From assembly GCA_946482325.1 (NCBI GenBank), contig CAMLRA010000179.1:1-7938 (forward strand): a stretch of 7,938 bases of DNA, given 5' to 3'. This DNA is from an uncultured Chromatiaceae bacterium (GTDB lineage: Bacteria > Pseudomonadota > Gammaproteobacteria > Enterobacterales > Alteromonadaceae). The translations under genes and the position numbers were made by a program. Under the pieces are notes generated by a model, which saw nothing but the letters and a program-made list of their open reading frames with translations, was not told the origin of the DNA and made no database searches. Every line of letters starts with the position of its first letter. The first letter of the stretch is position 1. Below are positions 1 through 5,808 of the stretch, one piece after another.

Positions 1-2
1 TC

Positions 3-74
3 AGCCGCTGCGACCAAATCAGCGATGGCACTTTGCAGCAGCAGTGCCAGCAAGCCGTGCACACGACGAACTAA
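3..74 (+). CDS. 3' end of an unidentified gene (C-terminal 23 residues)
   Basis: This frame is open from the left edge to a TAA at 72-74 and encodes a short hydrophilic tail with two cysteines about a dozen residues apart and a glutamine run (LQQQCQQAV). That composition matches the Gln-rich style of the other proteins here. The other two plus frames run on into low-quality peptide, and the minus frames give nothing convincing. The main support is positional: a good intrinsic terminator on the same strand starts 9 bases after the stop. Too little is visible to name a family. The two cysteines could suggest a periplasmic or secreted protein, but that is only a guess. Confidence 0.45.
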   Translation, partial: SRCDQISDGTLQQQCQQAVHTTN

Positions 75-82
75 TTTGCCCC

Positions 83-121
83 GCTGGCAGTCTGTGTTGT
101 CCTTTTGACTGCCGGCATTTT
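83..121 (+). terminator. Rho-independent terminator behind the left-edge gene
   Basis: The arms GCTGGCAGTC (83-92) and GACTGCCGGC (107-116) pair over 10 bp with one G-U, closing a 14-nt loop. ATTTTC follows directly. The stem strength, the U-run and the position just after the stop at 74 fit termination of the upstream gene. The TTGACT inside the right arm looks like a -35 box but has no -10 partner, so I read it as part of the hairpin. Confidence 0.65.
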
Positions 122-213
122 CATCGCTCAGTGGCATTCAGACTTTATTCCACCTTGCCGCGCCGTGCCTTTTCTGGCTAATGTAAGCTTGTGTTCTTTC
201 ATCACAGCAGCAG

Positions 214-1593
214 ATGCATCAACCCTCCCCCACATCAGCGCCAACAGACGCTGAGCCAACAAACACAGTGCAGCTGCCGCGCCAGCTTGGTTTCTGGAGC
301 TTATGGCTCTTGGTCATAAATGGCCTGATTGGTGCCGGCATTTTTGGCTTGCCAGCCGGCGCCGCCAGACTGGCCGGTGATTTTAGCTTGTGGCTGTATC
401 CGCTTTGCGCTTTGCTCATCCTGCCGGTGTTATTGTGCTTTGCTGAACTGGCCAGCCGCTTTGCCGGCAGCGGCGGGCCGGCACGATATGCAGGTGCAGC
501 TTTTGGCCCGGTGTTCGGCTTTCAGGCCGGCTGGCTCTATTATCTGGCACGACTGGTCTCAGTCGCAGCCAACAGTGTATTGCTGGTGGATTCAGTCAGT
601 TATTTTTTGCCGTCGTTGCAAAGTGGCAGCCCGCGCCTGCTGCTGCTACTCGGCATCATTGGCAGCCTGACGCTGCTGAATGTCTGGGGCGTGCGCCAGA
701 CGATGCGCTGGTTAGGCACGCTGACGCTGGTAAAAATTGCAATTATCGCCGGTTCTGCAATAAGTGGCTGCGCTTTGTTGCTGCTGCCAGCGACATCTTT
801 GCATCACATCGAATGGCAACCATTCTGGAGTTACCCCGCCGTCAGCGATGGCCCCGCTGCATTACTTTTGCTGGTCTATGCCTTTGTTGGTTTTGAATCT
901 GCGCTAATTCCGGCTGGCGAAGCGAACAATCCACAGCGCGATTTACCCAGAGCCTTGTTGCTCGGGTTATTCGTGGTCACGCTGCTGTATATGGCGGTAC
1001 AGGCCGCCTGTCTGTTACTGCTGCCCAATCTGGCGGATAGCAAAACGCCGCTGTTGGAAGCTGCAGCTCAGGCCACAGTTTTTTGGGGCCACGCGCAATG
1101 GCAGCCTGTTGCTACTGCGCTGGTGATGTTTGGCATTATCGCCTCGGTCAGTGCCAATCTGCTCGGCGCAATGTTCTCGACGCCGCGTCTCAGCCACAGC
1201 CTTGCGACACAAGGTCAGTTGCCGGCCTGGTTTTCAAAGGTACATCCGCGGTTTCTGACGCCTGCCAATGCCATCTGGTTTTTTGGCACCTTGACACTGT
1301 TATTGGCCTGTGTCGGCAGCTTTTTTTATCTGGCGGCAGCGACAGTGTTAATCCGCGCTTTGTTATACGGTTTGTGTTGTTTGTCCCTGCCCGTGCTGCG
1401 CCGCCGCGAGCCGTCCATACTACAGCTGCCGCTGGCTCCTTTATGGCCCTGGCTTGGTCTGACAGTTTGTCTGTGGCTGGCGTCGCAGGTCAGTGCTGCA
1501 TCGGTCTGGTTAACCTTGGCTTTATTGGCGCTCGGGCTGTTGTTATCTCACGCAGCGCATTGGCAGCAACAAAATCAACGCGCCAGACTTTAG
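214..1593 (+). CDS. APC-superfamily amino acid permease
   Basis: This is a 459-residue inner-membrane transporter of the amino acid-polyamine-organocation superfamily (AA_permease_2 type), the usual length for a protein with about 12 transmembrane helices. A hydrophilic N-terminus of about 25 residues precedes TM1. TM1 carries the family's unwound substrate-binding motif, here NGLIGAGIFGLP (residues 36-47). Around residues 223-246 lie the TM6 motif FVGFES and the following cytoplasmic-loop signature GEANNPQRDLPRA, both typical of APC permeases. Substrate cannot be read from sequence; an amino acid taken up by cation symport or exchange is the family expectation. The ATG at 214 is preferred because the hydrophilic lead before TM1 fits. 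There is no clear Shine-Dalgarno upstream, and a GTG at 268 is a weaker alternative. The gene appears to be its own unit, bounded by a terminator upstream and a hairpin downstream. Confidence 0.9.
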   Translation: MHQPSPTSAPTDAEPTNTVQLPRQLGFWSLWLLVINGLIGAGIFGLPAGAARLAGDFSLWLYPLCALLILPVLLCFAELASRFAGSGGPARYAGAAFGPVFGFQAGWLYYLARLVSVAANSVLLVDSVSYFLPSLQSGSPRLLLLLGIIGSLTLLNVWGVRQTMRWLGTLTLVKIAIIAGSAISGCALLLLPATSLHHIEWQPFWSYPAVSDGPAALLLLVYAFVGFESALIPAGEANNPQRDLPRALLLGLFVVTLLYMAVQAACLLLLPNLADSKTPLLEAAAQATVFWGHAQWQPVATALVMFGIIASVSANLLGAMFSTPRLSHSLATQGQLPAWFSKVHPRFLTPANAIWFFGTLTLLLACVGSFFYLAAATVLIRALLYGLCCLSLPVLRRREPSILQLPLAPLWPWLGLTVCLWLASQVSAASVWLTLALLALGLLLSHAAHWQQQNQRARL

Positions 1594-1598
1594 ATTTG

Positions 1599-1623
1599 AA
1601 GAATGGGCCCCAGATCCATTCTT
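1599..1623 (+). terminator. Hairpin between permease and dps, possible weak terminator
   Basis: The arms AAGAATGG (1599-1606) and CCATTCTT (1616-1623) are perfect 8-bp inverted repeats around a 9-nt loop, 5 bases after the permease stop. No U-run follows, so intrinsic termination would be inefficient. The same dyad could instead be an operator, because it sits 30 bases before the dps start codon, where a repressor or activator of dps could bind. The sequence does not decide between these. Confidence 0.35.
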
Positions 1624-1641
1624 AGTTCCCACGCAAGTACC

Positions 1642-1647
1642 TGAGGA
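1642..1647 (+). promoter_or_regulatory. Ribosome binding site of dps
   Basis: TGAGGA lies 6 bases before the ATG at 1654, close to consensus in sequence and spacing. It fixes the dps start and is the clearest Shine-Dalgarno in the window, consistent with strong expression of dps. Confidence 0.75.
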
Positions 1648-1653
1648 TTTATC

Positions 1654-2148
1654 ATGGCGAAAAAACAACCGAAATCCGCCCAGCTGGATATTGGCATTTC
1701 ACTGGAACACCGCGAAAAAATCGTCAAAGGCCTGTCCGCCTTGTTGGCTGACAGTTACACCTTGTACCTGATGACGCATAACTTCCATTGGAACGTTACT
1801 GGTCCGCAGTTTAACAGTCTGCATAATATGTTCATGGCCCAGTACACCGAACAATGGAATGCGCTGGATATCATCGCTGAACGTATCCGCGCTTTGGGTT
1901 TCCCGGCTCCGGGTACTTACAAAGAGTTCGTCAAACTGACCTCAATTAAAGAAGTCGAAGGTGTGCCGAGCGCCAATGAGATGGTGCAGCATCTGGTTCA
2001 CGCGCAGGAAACCACAGCCCGTACCGCACGTAGTCTGTTTGATCTGGTCGGCGAAGCCAACGATCAGCCAACCGCAGATGTACTAACCCAGCGCTTGAAC
2101 GTGCATGAAAAAACCGCCTGGATGCTCAGAAGCCTGTTGGCGGAGTAA
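1654..2148 (+). CDS. dps: Dps family DNA-binding ferritin-like protein
   Basis: This is a 164-residue member of the Dps/ferritin-like family, which forms cytoplasmic dodecamers that oxidise and store iron using peroxide and, in many members, bind DNA in starved or oxidatively stressed cells. The core motif HNFHWNVTGPQFNSLHNMF followed by LDIIAERIRALG is diagnostic. By alignment with E. coli Dps, ferroxidase ligands are present at H45, H57, D72 and E76. The position matching E. coli Asp67 is Met61, an apparent departure from the usual acidic residue. The short lysine-containing N-terminus (MAKKQPK) could contact DNA as in E. coli Dps, which is inference. Start choice rests on the well-placed TGAGGA. 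No OxyR- or Fur-like site was recognised in the 60-base upstream gap, so the promoter may lie inside the permease gene. A strong hairpin follows the stop. Confidence 0.95.
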   Translation: MAKKQPKSAQLDIGISLEHREKIVKGLSALLADSYTLYLMTHNFHWNVTGPQFNSLHNMFMAQYTEQWNALDIIAERIRALGFPAPGTYKEFVKLTSIKEVEGVPSANEMVQHLVHAQETTARTARSLFDLVGEANDQPTADVLTQRLNVHEKTAWMLRSLLAE

Positions 2149-2160
2149 ACGGAACCCGGT

Positions 2161-2196
2161 AGGAGACGCTGCTGCACTGTAAAGGCAGCGTCTCTT
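2161..2196 (+). terminator. Hairpin after dps, likely terminator
   Basis: The arms GAGACGCTGC (2163-2172) and GCAGCGTCTC (2185-2194) are a perfect 10-bp inverted repeat. They extend to 12 bp through one G-U and one A-U pair, closing a 12-nt loop. The 3' flank is only TT before GCCG, so the U-tract is poor. Its place 14 bases after the dps stop and its strong stem favour a terminator or 3'-end-stabilising structure. Confidence 0.6.
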
Positions 2197-2239
2197 GCCG
2201 ACATTTTCAGCGAACTGTCGCCCCGTGGTTGTGTGGTGG

Positions 2240-2270
2240 TTGACAGTGCACGGCGCAGCACAGAAGATAA
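2240..2270 (+). promoter_or_regulatory. Possible promoter of the small membrane protein gene
   Basis: A perfect TTGACA (-35) sits at 2240-2245 in the 176-base gap after dps. The -10 region is poor: GATAAC at 2266-2271 matches 4 of 6 positions but at a 20-base spacing, and nothing better lies at 16-18. It is offered only because the -35 is exact and the downstream gene needs a promoter after the dps hairpin. Confidence 0.3.
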
Positions 2271-2324
2271 CCGCCTGTTTCCATCTGCGTCTACCTTTCA
2301 TACGCGTTCTGCCTGAGGTTGTCT

Positions 2325-2798
2325 GTGTCAGCGTCTCCCCAACAAACATTTTTACAAGGTCTTGGTCTTGGTATCGGCGCTGCCGCCCTGCTGTTTTATT
2401 TCTGGCACACCGAAGCGGTTTATCAGCTGCAGCAACAATGGTTAGCGGAACAACAAGCCCAGCTCAGTGCGATACAGCAAAAACCTTCTGCTACGCAGAA
2501 TATCGAAACAATTGATTTATTGATGAAAAGTTACGCAGTGACTGCTGGTACTGAAGATGCCGATATGCGTGAGGCACTGATCCAAAGCCGTCACCTGGAA
2601 CTGCTGCAACAACTGCAACAAAGCACGCAAGTGGATATCAGTGATTTAGTCGACCCGTCGCGGCCTTTTAATGCTGCTCAGTTATATGCGGCGCTATTGC
2701 GCATCAAACAACAGCAGGAAAAACAGCAGGCCCGCAAATTGCTGGATGCGCGCTTGAGCAACCAGACGCCACAGCCTGCAGCTACTCCGGGCCAATAA
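2325..2798 (+). CDS. Hypothetical membrane-anchored Gln-rich coiled-coil protein
   Basis: I do not recognise a family for this 157-residue protein. A short polar N-terminus leads into one hydrophobic, glycine/alanine/leucine-rich segment (about residues 8-26), then a Gln-rich amphipathic stretch (QLQQQWLAEQQAQL), a middle region with acidic patches, and another Gln/Lys-rich helix (RIKQQQEKQQARKLL) before a Pro/Gln/Ala tail. This suggests a single-pass protein with a helical, probably coiled-coil soluble domain. The start is chosen as GTG at 2325 because TGAGG at 2314-2318 is then 6 bases away. A TTG at 2319 in the same frame would abut the ribosome site and is less likely. It stands alone between the dps hairpin and the MITE-like repeat, so context gives no role. 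Codon use resembles its neighbours. Confidence 0.7.
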   Translation: MSASPQQTFLQGLGLGIGAAALLFYFWHTEAVYQLQQQWLAEQQAQLSAIQQKPSATQNIETIDLLMKSYAVTAGTEDADMREALIQSRHLELLQQLQQSTQVDISDLVDPSRPFNAAQLYAALLRIKQQQEKQQARKLLDARLSNQTPQPAATPGQ

Positions 2799-2812
2799 GC
2801 GCAAAAAAGCCA

Positions 2813-2911
2813 TAGGGGCTGTTGACGTTAGATGGTTAAGTTTTGTTCGTTTCGGCCACCGCGTGGTACCAAACTGCTGCAAAAACAAACACCAAATATC
2901 AACAGCCCCTA
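2813..2911. mobile_element. MITE-like palindromic element with TA flanks
   Basis: GGGGCTGTTGA at 2815-2825 and its exact complement TCAACAGCCCC at 2899-2909 bound a 95-bp non-coding stretch. Each end is flanked by TA (2813-2814 and 2910-2911), so the repeat can also be read as 13 bp perfect. TA duplication on insertion is the hallmark of the IS630/Tc1-mariner group, so a non-autonomous element mobilised by such a transposase is the best reading. Further imperfect complementarity continues inside the termini, and a small dyad CCAC-CGC-GTGG lies in the middle. It fills most of the 192-base gap before the kinase gene and might also act as a terminator for the preceding gene, since none other is seen. 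I cannot assign it to a named family. Confidence 0.6.
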
Positions 2912-2990
2912 GAAAAAGGCCACAGAAAAAGATCGCAGTGCCAGATTTTCTGCGTACACTAGGTACAGCATTTCCTGATTTACGACAGCG

Positions 2991-5759
2991 ATGAAGGCAC
3001 CGATCCCGCACAACGAAACTGAACGTCTGCAGGCCCTGCAGCAGCTGCATATTTTAGATACGCCGTCTGAAGCTGCCTTCGATGCGCTGACCGAGATAGC
3101 CGCCCATGTCTGTGGCGCCAGTTTTGCGGCTTTAACACTGATAGACCGCAACCGGCAATGGTTTAAGAGTACCTTTAATTTCTGCGAGCGGGAAAACAGC
3201 CGCGAAGATTCGTTTTGCTCCCATGCAATCTTAACCCCACAGCAACTGACTTACATCCCGGACGCCAGTACCGACCCGCGCACTGCCGATAACCCCTTGG
3301 TCACCTGTCACAACGGCATCCGTTTTTACGCCGGTGCGCCTTTGGTACTGCATAATGAACTGGCGCTCGGCACTTTATGTGTGTTTGACACTAAACCGCT
3401 TGTGCTCAACGCAGCACAGCAAAAAACACTGCTACAGCTGGCTGACCAGGCCGTACTGTTGATGAACAGTCGTGTGCTCCAGCAACAAAGCACTGAACAA
3501 AATTTACGCCTGCAACAGGAAAAAGACCGCATTGGCGCCATTATCGACGGAACCAATATGGGTACGTGGGAATGGAACGTACAAACCGGCTCCACCGTTT
3601 ATAACACTTACTGGTACAGCATGCTCGGCATGGCACCGGTCGAACATTCAGATGTGAATATCTGGCAAAGCCGGGTTCATCCGGAAGACCTCGGCGCCAC
3701 CGGCGAGGAGTTGCAACAACATTTCGCCGGCGAGCGGCCATTCTTTGATGCGCGTTTTCGTATGCGCCATCAACAAGGCCATTGGGTTTGGATCCATGCA
3801 GTCGGTCGTGTGATGACTTGGACCGACGACCATAAACCCCTTCTGATGTTCGGTACCCATCGCGACATTACTCAGGAAAGGGCGCAACAACAGGAGATGC
3901 AACGCACCCGTTCCCATCTGCAGGCGATCATCGACTCCTCCACGGAAGCAGCAATGATTTCAACCGACGTGCAGGGTGTGATCCAATTATTTAACCCCGG
4001 CGCCGAGCGGATGCTGGGCTATAAGGCAGATGAGCTTGTCGGTATCGCGACACCGGCATTGTTGCATGACGCAGAAGAGATCCGCGCGCGTTCTGCGCAG
4101 CTCAGTGCTGAGTACCAGCAGCCCATCAGCGGTTTTGATGTGTTTGTTTACAAAGCACGGCATGGCACCAGTGAGACAAGGCAATGGACCTATATTGGTA
4201 AAAAGGGCGAACGTAAGCAGGTTCGCCTCAGTGTCTCCGCGATCCGCACCGAACAGGGAGAATTACGCGGTTATCTTGGCGTAGCTATCGATATTACCCA
4301 GTTAGAACAGCTGCACCATGCCTTATTACTCAGTGAGCAGCGCCATCGTTCGATGCTCGAAAACCTGCCCGGCGTGGTCTACCGCTGTATTAACGACGCA
4401 CATTGGACCATGTTGTTTATCAGCGACGAAGTCGAAAAGCTGACGGGTTATCCGGCTCGTAGTTTTATCCGCAACCAAAAGATAAATTTTGCTGAGCTGC
4501 AATTGGCCGAAGACTTGCCACTGGTCCGCGAAGTCGTCGACCGCGACCTGGCCAATCAGGCCAGATTCAGTGTTGAGTACCGCATTCGCCATGCCAATGG
4601 CTCGGTGCGTTGGGTGCAGGAACTGGGACGCGGCATTTACGACGCCAGCGGTGAACTGTTATACATCGATGGCTTTATCTGGGATGTCACTGCGCAAAAA
4701 GAAGCCCAACTGGCTCTGCGTGCCGGTGAGCAAAAGCTGTCCTCGTTGTATCAATTGGCACCGCTCGCCATTTTACTCAGCCAGTTCGACAGCGGCGACA
4801 TTCTGAGCGTCAACCCGCAATGGTGTGAATTATCCGGCCAGCATGGCGAACCAGCCCTGCCGCTGCCTGCCTTGTTGTCTTTCAGCAGCCAACAACTGGA
4901 ACAACGACAACAATCACTGTCTGAACATGCCAGTTATGGCCCGGTCGAGCTGGAATTGCAGCATGCCGATGGCCGGCAAATCCCGGTTGTGCTCAGTGAA
5001 GTACTGATCCAAAACGCCAGCGGTACCGCCCAGGTCTGGTCCATTATGCAGGACATCACAGAACGGCGTCGGGTTGAACAGATGAAAAACCAATTTGTGT
5101 CGATGGTCAGCCACGAGCTGCGCACACCACTGACGGCGATTTCCGGTGCATTAGGTTTGCTGAGCGGTGGAGCTCTGGGCGCGATGCCGGAGGCGATGCG
5201 GCCGATGTTACAGATCGCCGGTGATAACAGCGAAAAACTGACTCGACTGATCAATGATTTATTGGATATCGATAAGTTGGTCGCAGGTAAAATGCAGTTT
5301 GAATTGCAGGAATGTGCGCTGCGTGAACTGCTGGAGCAATGTGTGCGTCACAACCAGCCTTATGCTGACAAGTTTGGCGCACGGATTGAACTGGCTCCGG
5401 GACCGGAAGCAGTCCTGGCGCTGGACCCGATGCGTTTTCATCAAATCATGGCAAACTTATTGTCAAACGCGGCAAAATTCTCACCGGCCGGCTCCGTTGT
5501 GTCTGTGCGTACATCCATACAAAACAACTGTTTCCGCATTAGTGTTGCCGATCAAGGCCCTGGTATTCCGGAAAGCTTCCGTGATCGGATCTTCGAAAAA
5601 TTCTCGCAGGCAGATGCGGTTGATGCCCGCCAGCGTGGCGGCACCGGCTTAGGGCTCGCTATCGTCAAAGAACTGACCAACCGGATGGGTGGGCAGATTA
5701 GCTTTGACAGTGAAGCCGGCAAAGGCAGTTGTTTTTATTTGGATTTTTTATTGCAGTAA
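2991..5759 (+). CDS. GAF-PAS(x4) sensor histidine kinase
   Basis: This is a 922-residue soluble sensor kinase with no transmembrane segment or signal peptide, so it should sense a cytoplasmic cue. Domains in order: an N-terminal GAF (about 5-165, opening with the typical NETERLQALQQLHILDTPSE and containing SFCSHAI); a short helical linker; PAS1 (about 180-300, PAS_3 type with GTWEWN and VHPED); PAS2 (about 305-440, NPGAERMLGY); PAS3 (about 447-575, SVEYRIRHANGSVRWV); a shorter, diverged PAS4 (about 580-695); HisKA with phosphoacceptor His708 in SHELRTPL; and HATPase_c with N-box asparagines 822 and 826, DQGPG at 854 and GGTGLGL at 883-889. All catalytic motifs look intact. No receiver or Hpt is attached, so phosphate must go to a separate protein. 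The convergent Hpt-REC-REC-GGDEF gene 49 bp away is the obvious candidate. The ATG at 2991 matches the usual start of this GAF class, though its ribosome site is weak. Confidence 0.93.
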   Translation: MKAPIPHNETERLQALQQLHILDTPSEAAFDALTEIAAHVCGASFAALTLIDRNRQWFKSTFNFCERENSREDSFCSHAILTPQQLTYIPDASTDPRTADNPLVTCHNGIRFYAGAPLVLHNELALGTLCVFDTKPLVLNAAQQKTLLQLADQAVLLMNSRVLQQQSTEQNLRLQQEKDRIGAIIDGTNMGTWEWNVQTGSTVYNTYWYSMLGMAPVEHSDVNIWQSRVHPEDLGATGEELQQHFAGERPFFDARFRMRHQQGHWVWIHAVGRVMTWTDDHKPLLMFGTHRDITQERAQQQEMQRTRSHLQAIIDSSTEAAMISTDVQGVIQLFNPGAERMLGYKADELVGIATPALLHDAEEIRARSAQLSAEYQQPISGFDVFVYKARHGTSETRQWTYIGKKGERKQVRLSVSAIRTEQGELRGYLGVAIDITQLEQLHHALLLSEQRHRSMLENLPGVVYRCINDAHWTMLFISDEVEKLTGYPARSFIRNQKINFAELQLAEDLPLVREVVDRDLANQARFSVEYRIRHANGSVRWVQELGRGIYDASGELLYIDGFIWDVTAQKEAQLALRAGEQKLSSLYQLAPLAILLSQFDSGDILSVNPQWCELSGQHGEPALPLPALLSFSSQQLEQRQQSLSEHASYGPVELELQHADGRQIPVVLSEVLIQNASGTAQVWSIMQDITERRRVEQMKNQFVSMVSHELRTPLTAISGALGLLSGGALGAMPEAMRPMLQIAGDNSEKLTRLINDLLDIDKLVAGKMQFELQECALRELLEQCVRHNQPYADKFGARIELAPGPEAVLALDPMRFHQIMANLLSNAAKFSPAGSVVSVRTSIQNNCFRISVADQGPGIPESFRDRIFEKFSQADAVDARQRGGTGLGLAIVKELTNRMGGQISFDSEAGKGSCFYLDFLLQ

Positions 5760-5780
5760 CACTGACCGTCAGACCAAATC

Positions 5781-5804
5781 TGCAGCCAGCTGTTAGTGGC
5801 TACA
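5781..5804. terminator. Weak hairpin between the convergent genes
   Basis: TGCAGCCA (5781-5788) and TGGCTACA (5797-5804) pair at 7 of 8 positions around an 8-nt loop, within the 49-bp gap between two convergent stops. No U-run follows on either strand. It could serve as a poor bidirectional terminator, but transcripts from the two sides may well overlap here. Confidence 0.3.
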
Positions 5805-5808
5805 GCAA

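Noticed and set aside
75..213. Promoter for the permease gene using TTGACT at 105-110
   Set aside because: The hexamer is part of the terminator stem and no -10 lies 16-18 bases downstream. Apart from the terminator I see nothing else in this gap.
2195..2515. Plus-strand open frame of 106 codons starting with TTG in the gap after dps
   Set aside because: It overlaps the better supported membrane protein gene in another frame, has no ribosome site, begins inside the dps hairpin flank and has a Trp/Cys/Arg-rich composition typical of a shadow frame.
2955..2960. TACACT as a -10 box for the kinase gene
   Set aside because: It matches only 4 of 6 positions and no -35 is found at a sensible distance, so the kinase promoter remains unlocated.
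2694..3050. Minus-strand frame of 118 codons across the MITE-like element
   Set aside because: It runs antisense through two plus-strand genes and the repeat, with Cys/Arg-rich low-quality peptide. It is an antisense shadow.
5762..5772. Odd palindrome CTGAC-C-GTCAG right after the kinase stop
   Set aside because: A one-base loop cannot form a hairpin, and a 10-base dyad at a single site is not enough to claim an operator.
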